Source: Stercorarius parasiticus (Eukaryota > Chordata > Aves > Charadriiformes > Stercorariidae). Taken from it: a stretch of 64,000 bases of DNA. Below are positions 25,871 to 39,160 of the stretch, in pieces. The notes beneath the pieces were generated by a model. It searched no databases and was not told the origin of the DNA. It worked only from the letters and a program-made list of their open reading frames with translations. The first letter of the stretch is position 1. The number at the start of each line of letters is the position of its first letter. Where the stretch lies: positions 1,921-65,920 of the forward strand of contig VWZL01000443.1 in the NCBI GenBank assembly GCA_013396915.1. Direction: 5' to 3'. The translations under genes were made by a program, and so were the position numbers.

Positions 25871-28061
25871 ATTGTTAAAAAGAATGCAATTTAAATACAT
25901 ATACAAACTAAAGTTGTAACTGTTTAGTGCCCCTTTTTACACAGCATCCTGACATATGCTGCAAAATCCCTGTCCTTTCCTCTCTGAAGAATCGACAAAA
26001 TTGGGTATATGTATATTAGGCTACTTTACCTGAGAACTATTAAACATCGGTGGCCTTGGGGAGGAACAGAAGTATCATAAATATTGGTCTTTCAGAAGCT
26101 ACAGGAAAAGAAACAGGGCAGTTGAAGTAAGATACTTATGCTGGTGAATTAATGTTCACAGCGTGACTCTGTCAAAACTTGGCTTAATACATTATAAGCA
26201 ATTTACTAAAAAGAACTGATATAGTCAAGATAAAGACAGCCACAGTGTTCTGGTTTCTGAGAGCAGAATATAGTTGAGTTTGAATCTCAAGAACTTGATC
26301 CAGGCTTACAATTTTTGGCTTCAAATCAAACCAGTAACATCCTACTTCCTAGGAGATGAACTAAAATAAATCACCCGTGAAGCCTGATTCTGTTTCTTGC
26401 TTCTATCTATTCTACTGCAAGTAAGACTTCTTATTAAAATCACCATGGATACATGATCCTTATAATCCTGTGAGTCTTTTTCTGATTGTCTGCTTAGCTG
26501 CAGAAAGTTAATTAGCGCTACACCTGAGAGAAATGAGCTGCTACCCCTCTCCCAAAATCCCAAATCAAAGCAGCTCACTTTTGAATTAACAGCGGGCATT
26601 TTGACCCGGTTCCACCATGGCAGATGCATTCGACAGTGCTCCACATCCATCCCAGTGGGATCTGGGATGTGTGCTCTGTGCTGCCTGGTGTTTTGCAGTA
26701 GCAGGGAAATAAACATGGCATGGGAAGTTGCTTAGGCATCTTTGGAAAGAGTGGAGTAGCAGTTCAGGAGCATTTGTCCTGACACAGAGCTCTGTCGCAG
26801 AGGCCTGTGCGTACTTCAGCAAAAATGAAACACCTTTATTCAACAACCAGTGTGATTGCTATGGACCAGTTAGTTATTACTCGTAAACCAGTAAAATCCA
26901 TACTCTGATTTGTATCAGCATGTCCCTGCTGTGAAAATGTGAATGTGTAATCTCCAGTTTTCTACCCTGTTGCTTATGGGCATGAATTCAAGTTCCTTAA
27001 ACTTGGTGACATACAGTCCCAGCGCTGGACTCCCTGGTTTTGTAGCTGATTTTGGTTTTAAGTTTTGTTTTAATTTGGGCAACTCATTCTTTGCTGAGAG
27101 CATCTCCTGGGCTGTTCACAGCTGGCTGCTGGATAGGCAGTGATCAGAAAGGAAGGGCAAGGATTAAGGATACTGATTTAAGTAACTGGAGCAATATTTT
27201 GTACACCCGCATACCGCCGTCATTACCTTCTACTGGTATGGGCTTTCAGTAAAAGGTAGCACAAATGACTTGTGCTGTATGTGTCCTTCCTGGGTTCCTC
27301 CTCAGCAGCACAGATGCGGTGTCATTATGTGCTTCTCAGTGGAAGAGGCTGCGTTAAAAATGACTTCTGTTACTGTTTAATGTACTGCAGCAAATGCTGC
27401 GTAGATCTGCAAATCAAGACATTTGTTCTTCATTTTTAGCAATGCCCTTTCCCTGAACTCGTTTAATGAGACAGAGTTGTAAGATGTTTGTATGTTATCC
27501 AGCTGGACTGGGCGCGCGATTCTTGAACTCTGGCTCTTACTACATTCTCTTTTAAAAAGTGTCCTGTGTCAATAGATAGTGGCAGCCATACTCTTAAGGC
27601 AGCCTTGTTTCACATAATACCGCTCTAATGCTGTAAGCACTGTAATAGACAGGGAAATGCCTGAGACTGGGAGAATTTGGGAATTTCTTTGTTACCGAAG
27701 TCCTTGACAGCTGTGTTTCATAAAAGTGAAGGGGCACTGTAAGTGAAGGGGGAGAGTAATTTATGAACCAAAATGTGACATACAGCAGAAGGTGAGGGTG
27801 AGGAACAGAAAGCTGTGGGATTTATTATCCCTGTTTGTCACAAAAAACATGCCCAGAAATCAGTTCCAGCACATAAAAGCACTTCAGGTAGTTATAGCAA
27901 TATAAACAGTTATAAAAGTAGTTACAGAGGTGTAGATTATTGCCTCTAACTTCAGATATCTGTTAAAATAAAAAACTTTAAAAATCATGTTGCTGAGTAA
28001 CCAAACTATTTTCTATCATCTGCTCTAGATTAAACTCAAAGTGAGAATTTTTTCAACCCGC

Positions 28062-28168
28062 TTAACAATTTTTATGCCCTTTTTCTGCTGAATGTCGTGG
28101 CAAATGTAGATTTCTGATTCCTAGTTCAGCTATGCATCTCAACCCAGCTACACTTAATAGCCATTTAC
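28062..28168 (+). repeat. Dispersed direct repeat, family 1 copy A
   Basis: This aligns with 29645..29753 over its full length at roughly 70% identity with one 2-base gap. The strongest shared segments are TTTTTATGCCCTTT, GCTATGCA and ATTTAC at the end. I do not recognise the family. It could be an old interspersed element or an internal duplication. Confidence 0.65.
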
Positions 28169-29644
28169 CAAGAATGAGTTAAGTATACTGCTTTTTTCCA
28201 TACGCTTTGCTGTTAAATTTCATTTGATGTCTTGCTGGGCCTAGTCTTGTGTGTTCAGACTGTGCCATTCCCTCGGTGACACCAGGCACTTTGAGCAAGC
28301 CAGGCTTGTGTCCAAACAGATGCTGAGCTCCAGTGCTGGAGTTGCTACTCCTGGTCTTTGATGTTTGCTGTTTTGCTGCTTTGTTTTGGTGTTTCGCTAG
28401 TGCTGTACTTTTCTTATCTAGTCCTGGGCAACATCTTACACCTGTGTACAACAGTGAGTGTGATGGGATGTTATCTGACTTACAGATGTGGGTGGGGAGT
28501 ACTTTTTGTTTGCAAGGACCCCATGGAAAAGGGGGTGAATGCTGGTCTTGTGGTAGCATATTCTTGCTCTTGTTGAACATGAGAAGGACAGGTTTCCTAT
28601 ATATCCTTTTATCTGGTTTTCTGTTCCCTCTTCAGTCCCTCTCCTCCCCTCCCTCACAGTGTAAAAGTTAATATCTCCTCTGTGTGTTTCTATCTAGTGA
28701 CTCCAGCTTCTTTCGTGGGGTCTGTTGCTTCATGCCAGTGCAGGGGAAGCAGGGAGATGATGCTAACTGGTGCTAGGAACAGGAGAAAGGGGCACTTCCC
28801 ATGCTGAACGTGCATAGGAAAACCTGGAGCTGAGGTCCTCTGTTATGGTAACAGAGACCTAAGCAGCAATATGGGCCACAGTGACCCTGTATATAAGTTG
28901 CTTTGGTCTCCTGGTTAGAACAGAGGACGTCTTGCCTTCTCTGTGTGATTGTCCACACTACCCTGCATGCTAGGATAATTTACTGGATATTCCTTCAGTG
29001 AGCAACATGGTAAAAAATGTAGGAAAGACAGTGGGAGGGAGTTGATCTGCCACGTTCCAGTATCGGCTGGAGAAGCAGGGAAGAGACATCCTTTCTTCAG
29101 GAATGTTCTAAAGGGAAAGGGTTGCCCTTTTGTCCTTTCCCCTTCTCTTGCAAACTCTTTTGGACATAAAAGCAGTTTCACTCTTTAACATTTATGCAGA
29201 TTGACCTCAGAAATACTCAGTGGCATCTTAAAATGACTGCTAATGCTGGGGGCTGCAAATATGCCTACCACTTGTCAGATACTTGCACAACATTTGAATA
29301 ATCAGAAAAGCATAAAGACCAATTTGATAACCTTTTCCTGGCATTGCTTGTTACACATTTGCTGTTAGATCATGCTCAGTACGGACAATGGCAGTGAGTA
29401 ACTTAATTTTCTGAATTACAATAACTCTTCACGCTTTAGTAGCTCATGTTCTGGCTAGTGGTCTTAGTTTAAATCTCAGTTTTAACTTTCCTCGGTACCT
29501 TCAACACTCAGATTCTACACATGAGCTTTTCTTGTCAACTACACTTATAATGTCCAGATTGGTTCCCTAATGCCTTAATATTCTTGAGATCTAAACCATT
29601 GCTGTAGAAAAGAATTAAAGCATAGCCTAGAATGAAACAACTAT
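28169..29644. other. Spacer between the two copies of family 1
   Basis: About 1.5 kb of unique intronic sequence. Several open frames of 60-130 codons overlap on opposite strands around 28179..28671; none is recognisable. Confidence 0.5.
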
Positions 29645-29753
29645 TTAACTATTTTTATGCCCTTTATCGGCGGAATCTATTAGCCAGTGTAGTCTGTTCA
29701 GACTCCTAGGTCTGCTATGCACTGTGACCCAATGATGCCAAATAGTTATTTAC
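29645..29753 (+). repeat. Dispersed direct repeat, family 1 copy B
   Basis: Second copy of the repeat at 28062..28168, in the same orientation and about 1.58 kb downstream. Sequence outside the aligned segment does not match clearly, so the homology appears bounded. Confidence 0.65.
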
Positions 29754-32093
29754 AGCTGAGATACAAAATCCTGTAGCTTCTCAAGGAAAACAATTGCAGG
29801 ATTGTCCGCATTTTTTTTTTTCTTTTTGCATTTAAAGTAGAGTTGAAACTTTACATCTTGGAAGGATTTAGGTGGACAGGAATAATAATCTTCATGGACC
29901 TATTGCACCAAATTTATACTAGTAGCTGATTGGAGAGTGAGTCTTACTAGTGCTGTAGAAACCTCACAGCAAAATCATGCTCCAAGAACAAAAGTACAGC
30001 TTGGAGATGTTCATACAATACTTGCATGGAAGTGTCTTCATCTAGGTGTCGATCTTTCAGGCTGTGATGGGTTGTTCAGCCCACGGTGCCTATACATCTG
30101 CATAGTGCCCTTGAGCACTGGTGGTCTCTTAAGTCTTAGCAAGATCAGCAGTGGAGCATGGAGCCTTTCAGAGCTGCAAGACTGCTGGTCTTTCCAGGTG
30201 GGGTGTTAAATGGAAAATAAATAGCTCTGTGATGCATTCCCATTTTGTGTGGATAACCATCGATTGAAAACGAGCACAGATTGACAGGCTCGATGAAGTA
30301 CCCACATCTGAATGGGAATATAGACTGACATTTACTCTTTTTTTTCTTTCTTTTTTTTTTTTCCCTTTTCTTCTGTGCCTTTCCAGTACAAAATAAGAAG
30401 GGGAAAGAGCACCCTTTTCTCAGATTTTGTTACCTCTTTTACAGACTCCAGACTTTGTTTCCCGGTAAATTTAATTGTATGCATGATTTAATGTCTCTCT
30501 TTTTAACACAGGAATGTGTACATACACAAAGTTGCTCTCCTGTTGCTGTAGTCAAATATTTAATTAATTGTTGCATGTTTTTGCAGCTGAGCGTTAAGAC
30601 TTTTGTTTCACATGCTTAATCACATGCGCCAAATCTTCGTAAACCCAGTAGAGCATTCTGCTCCACAGCATCATGCTGAGGTGCTACTCAAGGGGAGGCT
30701 GTAAATCTCAGCAATTTACAGCTGGGGAAATGCTATTGTGCCTTGCAGATATAAAGATGATGCTTTCAACAACGTTCTAAACAATGTTTTAAAGTCATTA
30801 AAGCAGTCTGAGGAGGGTGACGCTCAGTTGAGAAGAGAGTTAATCGCTCTCAATCTCTATAGGCAGGTGGCCATGTACAACTATAATACTTCTTTTCTCT
30901 GGCTATTAGCTTGCAGATATGGATATCCATCCAGGTTTACCATTGATACTAATGTTTTCCAGCTGCTGCTTGCTCGTATGAGCATATTTCTGGTAACTGA
31001 GGATCATATTTGAGTAACTGTAGATCTCGTACAGTTGGGCTGCATATGAAACACTTGATTGTTGAAAAAAAAAAAATTGTTGAATGTGAGGCTCAACAAA
31101 GCCAACTGGCTTCAGGGCCTCTGGTTCAGTGTTCTTTGATCCAGCTTCTAACTTCATTCGTAGGGCTAGCAAACAGTGCTGGAGCCTTTCTGTCTCTTTT
31201 TTTCTTGTTTTTTTTTTTTATTGAAAGAGAATTGCACTGGCAAATGCCAGACGTGATCAAAGATCCCAGCGAAATTTCACTCTCCTAAATATAAATCTTA
31301 GTATTTTAATACTAATTTGAAAGTACTGAATTGCAGACAGTCATTGCAGATTAAATTCTGTTTAGCATTTCTAAGCATTACTTTGTAGTTCTTCGAGTGA
31401 AATTGCAAAATTATTGTTAATGATGGTTGCATTTTGTAAAGACTGAGTTCTTGCTTTGCACTGTAATCTATAGTTATCTTTGAGGGAAAGATCATAAGGA
31501 AAAACTCTCAAGAGCACTCAACTCAATTTTGAAAATATAACTCAAGAAAATAAAATTTGGAACTTAAAAAGAAGTGAGGAAACTCCCATCTCATCAGCAA
31601 TACTGAAATTGCACATTGATTTCTATCTGAATTACTTAGTATAGCAGATAACATCACCACATTGCTCCAAACAAGCTTCAGAACTGCTTTTATTTGAATC
31701 TAGCCTGATAGGAAATAATTATTTGCCAATCACTAAAAATAGGAATGAGATAGGAAAAAAGATGGTCAAAAATATCCAGGCAAAACAGTTGAAATGGCCT
31801 AACAGGCAGCCAGTTTCAAATTCCCATGTTTTCATTTGTGGATTAATTCTGTGCTATAAATAACATAAATAAAATCAAATTATTGTTATAGTGCTGCAGC
31901 TGGAAAACCACTCAGAGGACCAAAAAAATCAGTTAAGTGCAAATGAGCAAAGGAATTTATGTCAAAACACTCCAGAAGCTCAGTAGATGGAGAGCTAATA
32001 GCACAGATCATCTTGCAGTGATGCACTGTAGCTAGCTTGTAGACAACAAAATTGTTCATGACATTTTCATTTGAAAATTATTTTAATTTCGAT

Positions 32094-32119
32094 TGGAAAA
32101 TCCAATTTTGGATTTTCCA
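32094..32119. repeat. Perfect inverted repeat (11-base arms, 4-base loop)
   Basis: Arms TGGAAAATCCA and TGGATTTTCCA flank the loop ATTT. It is A/T-rich and short; hairpin or cruciform formation is possible. Confidence 0.85.
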
Positions 32120-35100
32120 TGTAGGTTTGAAATGGAAAAATTGTTGGGAGTGCCTCCTTTCTCTACCTCTACTGATTTCATCAGACTCCCATCTCTGCAC
32201 TCCTGACATACCAGTTAGCAGAGAGTCAGTTCTCTTCTTTTCCATCCACAATTCTTCTGTCTTCCCTGCAGCCTTCTTGTAAAGTCCCTTATCAGGTTTA
32301 TTTCAAATGGTGCTAGATGTTTTGACTCTTGAATATGTAAGTTTAACTTGTCAGAACAAAGCATGCTAAGGAGAAACGCTCACACAAATTTTAAAATAAA
32401 TTAAAGAACCCTTGTGTTTCTTGAATTTGTCTGAATACCAGGCTGACAAGTATGAATGACTGAAATTAATTGCCATTCATTTTTTAATGAATGTTTCAGA
32501 TACCTTTCTCTCCTTGCAGGAATGCAGTGTTCCCAGCCTTAAGCATTTAAAAGGAATGATGTCGTAAGAAACCATGAGACAAAAAATGCCTTCTGGGTTT
32601 AGGAATTTTTCATGACTTTTCTTGCTAAAATGAGAATTAGAAATGAAATCTTAGATTATTTTTGTAATAAATACTAGAGCTGATGCTTTTAAAAAAATCC
32701 AAATACTCTGAGGTTATGATGAAATTATGAGCTGACAACTTATAAATATAGGAGTTCATAGAAACTGAGTTTATTTAAAGCTGAGTGTCATATGTTTATG
32801 ATCCCATATTATTTAGTTAATTTAACCTCATTTCTTTCTCAGGCTAGGATCTTTAAGATTTTTCAGCACACGCAACATTTTTCCTGACTGGTCTCTACAA
32901 ATATGATAATGAAAGTAGTTTTTCTTAGTTTAAAAGAAAAAACCCATCCTCTTCATCTTTTTTTCTTCCTCTGTAACATTTATTTGACCTTTTTTCATGG
33001 AAATTATGCTTATTTGTGAAATTAATCAAGAAATTTTTTTTGCTTGTAAGATAAATTTATTTTTCAACTAGTGTCTATAAAATAGGTTGTGAACCTGCTC
33101 AGCAGACACTGATGTGAGATTTTTTCAAGGGCCTCGTGTTTACACAATTGCCATGATGTAACCTGCATGGAAACGGAAGTCTCTGCAACAACATGTGCAT
33201 GCCCTTCCTCTACTCTTAATGAAGAAAAACAATTACATCAAAATGTACATAAAAAAAAATTACATCAAAGTCAATGGGTACAAAGACAGTGTGAAAATGC
33301 TGCTACTGAGGGAAACTTAGCTAGACTTGTCACCCCTCAAATCCCTAATTCCTGCCATTCCTTCCACATGATCCTTTCGTATCCTGCTCTGTTGAGCATC
33401 ATCTCCAGCAGCGCCGTGTTGCTGCGTCTAGTTGATATTTAATCGCACATTAAAGGAAGGCACTTTTAATTTTCACGACTTTTCATGACTGTAATAATGT
33501 AATCGCTCCAGCTCAGGTAGGAAAGGCAGCTTCTGCAGTATGTGCCAAATATAACTGAGAATTTTCAAACTTGTGTAATCTTTAAAAAGGTCTTGGAAAG
33601 TTAGTGAACCAGTTTAGAGCTTCCTCTTGCGTTTGTCCAAATTTAAATAATTACTCCTAAAAGGGATGTCCTTTTAACAAAGACATGCATCTAGTTAATC
33701 AACATAGCACTGACCATGATGCGTCAGTCCAACATCTGAAAACCTAATGAAAGCAAGTTAAAAGGGGTTTATTGTAGTTTTTCAAGCATTCACATTGTTC
33801 TGTTTAAGCAAAATTACTTTATTTTCTTACATCTGTCTTTAATAAAGCACTAAGATGGCTGCCAAGCAGTAGCTTCATCTTTATCCAGCTGGATACACCT
33901 GAGCTTTCTTGGCTTGAGAAAAAGTCCTTCTCATCAAGTGAACTGAAACTGAGCGAAATGTGCATATTTGGAACTATAAATCAAAATGTCCATGTACAGA
34001 TGTTCTCAGCCTAGAGGCATAAATGCGAAGGAGCTTGGTTCCAGAAGGAGCTTTCAGCAATACCTGAAAATGTTCAGAGGTGCTTTATAGCTCCATATAA
34101 CGATATGAGCACAGTACTGTAAAATCTAGATGAGCGACTTGCTCATTATGCTATTCTAATATGAGCGATATAATGGCAAGCTTCAGAGACCGTAATTCAG
34201 TACAGCGCCAATATGCAGAAAAACGGCCTTCTCTAAGAGAGATTTGGGGTGAAGAAGACATATGGAAGGAGCTGGCTTTTCAAAGCAAGCAAAAATGTCT
34301 CTAACCCTTTATAGCACCCGTGGGCAGCAGGCAGAGCTTTTCTGAGGATGAAAAGTGATATTATCTCATTTTGCAAAGGGGGAAGTCGGGCTGCAAATGA
34401 GGGGTGGCCTTCCACCCGACAGCAACTGGGAGAAGCTGAGTAGGTTTTGGGCTCTTGCATCCCCTGACCTCAGACTGCCATGGACCCCTGAAAACAGGGA
34501 GAGAGAGATAATCTCGTCATTTTGTACTGTGTTACAGTTCTATTACAGTAATATGGGTCTGCATTTGGGCTTTAGAAGGGAAGATCTCATCTGTCATTTT
34601 TACCATGGTACGCTTCCTACTGTGACAGGTCCCAGAAGCGTAAACCAAGGGATGCTGCCTCACTGCTCTAGGGTGGCAATTTCACCTTGAGAAGATGACT
34701 CCTGCGCCAAATGAGCATGTTGTGATTTTAGGGATATGAGGTTGGTTCTTCAGACTTGCAGAAAGCTGCAGAACTGGGACAGGCTTCGCACATGAAGCTT
34801 AGTGTGAATGGCAGGGAATGACAAAATGTAATGGTGTGATGGTGGTTTTACATGATTTATCTAAGTTGTCCAGAATAAAGAGAATAATTCCTTCTGTATT
34901 TGATTTCTGTGTTTGAATGAAGTGGCTCATGTCAGATTTTGTCAGAAGTGTGTGACGTGAGAGAAGTTTGCTGTCACTGGCAACCAGCATAAGAAGATCC
35001 CTCTTTTTAGTCCTATATATTCACACAGAAGAGACTTTCAAAATAAATCATTTTTTAATCATTCCTTTGCAAAAGCTAATAAACACTTAAATAGAAGACT

Positions 35101-38100
35101 TGCCCTTTTATAGTGAAGAATTGCTGAACTGAAAGCGGGCAGTGAAATTGGCCATTTATGGAAAAAAGTTTTTTATTCTGTTTTATGTATAAATCATAGA
35201 ATAAGCTTAACTGTGATATCGCTTACCAGTTACCTGTGGTTAAAAATAGAAGAAATACAAGGGAGTAAGAGATTGTGGTAGGTAAGAGACTTAAATGAAG
35301 ATTTGGGGTTGGAAATACTCTTAAAATAGTTATGTGTTTCCTGAGACATATTTCTTGATACTGGCTCACTTAGCATTTTCTGAAATAGCATAAGACCTTT
35401 GAAAGTAATATTTCCAAATATGGATATGAGGCTTTTATGCACTTGAATCATATTCAGACCCACCCCCCTTGTTTGGGACGTGTGAATTTAGTGCTCAACT
35501 TGTGCGTGTGGGGGGGATTACCCAGAAAACTGCAGCGAGCAGAACTGTGTACATGGTTTCCGCAGAGCTGAATGCCTCTGGGCTGGTGACAGCCAACATC
35601 TTAAAGTTTATGAAGCGCAGCTCCTTCTCCCAAGCAAATGGATTGCCAAACCCTGGGAGCCAGAGCTGAGGCAGCAGGGCAGAGGCACTCACTTGGTCCC
35701 CATTTCTTCACAAGATCCCGCAGGGGAATGCAGGGGCCCTGTCCCACCAGCTAACCTGCTAGCGTAGGGAGGGAAAAAACCCCAAATTGAAGTGCTGCTC
35801 AGTCTGACCATGGCTACCTCACCAGCCAGGAGAACCGATTGCAAAAAATCTGTGGAAAAGCCAGTTATTATTGGGAGTTTTGGCAGCTGTGTTCTGTTAA
35901 TGGCATTAAAACAAATTGACATCCTCTTACTCCTTCTAAAACGTGGACATCCTGGGGCATGGATGGGTTCCACGTATGTGCTAATATGGGGGACGGCAAA
36001 ATGGGCCCCCAGTGCTGATTTGAAACATGGGCTGCTACTGAAATATGTTAGTGCTGAAAGAGCTAACAGAACCTTTCCAGTGGTATTTTTCTTTTTATTT
36101 ATGGCTCTGTCTTGAAAAATGAAAACCAATCTTCCATACTTCACAAGCCTCCATTGCTCTGGTAGACTTCTCTCATTTTAATCCTGAAATAGCTCATTTA
36201 TGCTTTTTAGTAATGTCTGCCTGCCTTCTTTGGCTAGAATAAATAATTTTTTCAAATAGCCATGGACTGAAAGCTCTTTAAACTGAGGGAGTGACTCTAA
36301 GAGTTCTCTATAAATAGCTTTCTGTACAGCGTGTGGGCCTTGGAAAGTAGGTTCTTTTCTGTTATAGGGTCTGAGTTGACCAAAATTGCAAATTGGCATA
36401 CATACAGCCTTGATGGAGGGCTAGTCTACATCAAGAGTAATATAATCTAAGCAATTGATACGCATTCTGAACTGCAGAAATTGAATTGTGGCCATATTAG
36501 GTATTACTTACATTCGTTGTTGCAAAACGCAAGTCCATGCTTAAGTGAGGGGGAGGAAAAGGGACTGCATCCAACTCCACAGCTATCCCTGCAAAGTTAT
36601 TTTTCTTTTGCTTTCATTTAGTGAGATTAAATTTGATAGCTCTAAGATGGACAGATTTCCTACTGGTACTTAAATGGAAAAGAAAAACAAGCTGTTTTAT
36701 TGAAAGGAGACATGCACCTGGTCACCTTTCCTGATTTCTAGTTTTCACTTCATTCCTGCTGCATTGTTTGCTCTTCTCCTTTTTGGGTAGCTGCTAGCGT
36801 GGAATGGTTCTGGCTGAGTAATTATTAAATCGGATTTCTGCCTTGCCCGGTTTGAACATAAATCTCTCAGCGCAATGCGCAGATTTCCCAAGCTGCTCAC
36901 TTTACATCTTGCCAAATGGGCTTGCTAGCCTCCAGTCCCATATAACCTTCTCTCTAGCAGAGCTGATCAGCCATCCCAATATAACCCGAACCAAAACCAA
37001 GTAAAAGAAAAGAGAAAGTGTAGGTGGTGAAGATGTTGTAAAGAAACTTAGGCAATCCGTCTAGGATCTGGGAGTCTTGAATCCAAGGTGACAGCTTTAC
37101 ACATGACGTGGTACGACTTATTGCCTGACATAGCTCTTTGGCATTATTAGGAACACTTTACATTTTCAAAGTGGATTTCTCAAAGCAAATCATTATTGTG
37201 CACAAGACAAACCTCTCTCATAGAGACTGGTTTTATTCTCCAGTCCCCTCTGTCATCTTGCACTACTGAAACCAAAAAGCAAACTCTGCCTCTTTCCTCT
37301 CAACCATCTGTGGCACGCTCTGGTTATGTTTTAGGTTATTACCAAAATGTGGCACAGAAGGAGTGTAAGAGGCTCCACGTGACAGCGTTTGTTGATGCAA
37401 ACCTATGGCTCTTCATCTGGGTCAAGAAATACCGCTCTTCTTTCTCAAGTTTTGGGGAATATTGCCAGTCTTAATAATAAGATCGTCTAAGACGTCTTGG
37501 TACCTTAGACAGTCATTAGAGGAGTGTAAATGAGTAGTGGTGAAAAAGACGGAGAGAGATATTTGTAAGATGCAAACAGAAATCAGCAGCTTAATGCTTT
37601 TTGCTTGCCAGTGATTGTTGTGTACCGATTCTGTGTTATTTTGATAATCCTTCCCCAGTATCTACAGTGAAACTAGTAAGCCGGGTAGTTTGAATGTAAT
37701 GCCTTGTTTAAAAAATGGAGAGGGGAAGGGAAAAAAGTCAAAATCTAGTACAAACATGCATTCTAAGTAAGATCAAAAAAAGCAAGTCTGAAACATGAGA
37801 TTTTCTTTTGTATTAAATGTATGCTGTTTTAAAAAACCACATATTGTGCTAGTGTGAGAACCAGGAAGTGAGAATGACCAAAGTGACAAACTTAATATAA
37901 TAGACCAAGCTACAGCCTGGTAGAAAATGTATATTGCACAAATGAGTGTCCGGGAACATGAACGTAAAAAGTTTTCCAATGTGTTAAGCATTCAGGCTTG
38001 CATTTCTCTCATTTCTCTTGAGCATGTCTTTGCTACAAGACGTTATTACAACAGAGCTGTGAGAAGCGGAGAGCTGATAAGGTGCTGACACTGATACTGT

Positions 38101-39120
38101 GGTCACGAGGAGGAGTTCTTTCTTAACAACATGAAAAATACTTGTAATTCAGCCCAAAGTCTTGCAGGGTTTAATTATAGGTAGTTTTGATGTTACGCAA
38201 AACATGACTTGACTTGTAGACATTGACTTCAGTACAGAATTTTTTGTTTAAAATGAAACCTGGTATGCAAGACTAAAAGTCAAAAGTTGCTATTCCAAGG
38301 AGAAAGGCAGCAACTCTTCAGGAAGTCGGTGTAAAATACCTCATAAGTGCTGCTGAGGTGGTAAGTAGGTTTTGTGTTTGTCGCTTGCAGGAGGTTAAAT
38401 TCCACCAGAGGCATGATATGTAATACTCTCCTAGTAGACCTAAGTGCGCTCAGCTTTCTAATGCAATTTTAAACTTGCAGGTATTTTCAGAATAACGTTC
38501 CAATTACTAATTTAACTGGCATTAGCAGTTGTGCATTCACTGGAGGACGCAGTTAGTTCAATCCTGCGACTCTTGCATATACCTTCATTTCTGAGGAATG
38601 CTGTTGCGGTGTTCAGGGCTGAGGTTACAGGGAAGGTGGGCACATCACCAGTGACTGAATCAGCTGCATGTTTTGTGACGAAGATTTGGGAGAAGAGAAC
38701 TGTGGGCGTTTTTTTTTAAATCAACCAACCTCTTCTGAAGTCTAAACCTGAAGCTGGGGTACGTCCTGGAGCGTCAAGTGGATGTGCAATCATTTCCTTT
38801 TGAGGAAAAATAGAGAAAAGCTATTTCTGCAGCTGAAACAGATAAAAGCAGATAGAGAATGTGTCACCTAGATCCTAAATCTTAAAATACTTTAATAGTT
38901 AGGTAATGGAATAAAGGAGTCAATAACAAATTCTTCATTTAAACTGCTAATCTTTTGTTTTGCTGAGTAAATTAGATGCTGTGTATTTTGGAAGGAAGCG
39001 CTTTCAATGTTCTCATGAGCACCACAACGCACACTGCAGGGGAGAGTGCTGCCTTAGGTGGATGGTGGCTGGTCTTGCTTCCCTGTTTTCCTCCTTTCCG
39101 TGGTGCAATTGTGGAATCAT

Positions 39121-39160
39121 GCGCTGCAGTCCGAGATGGTGTGCTGCAGTCCATGTGGCT
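39121..39160 (+). repeat. Two-copy tandem duplication, 20-base unit
   Basis: Units at 39121 and 39141 share GCTGCAGTCC and a following ATG-containing segment, with a few mismatches. Confidence 0.75.

Larger units (their letters stand above)
16328..28061. other. Intronic stretch with no gene
   Basis: Unique A/T-rich DNA. It holds an opposed E-box pair at 16512..16526, one ambiguous base at 19083 after a T-run, a GC-richer patch at about 19600..20240, a short tandem duplication at 21075..21132, a TTTTA-rich run near 21340, and a TA/TG-rich run near 25837..25870. The reading frames seen (for example 21531..22046 on the minus strand) show no recognisable family. Confidence 0.55.
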
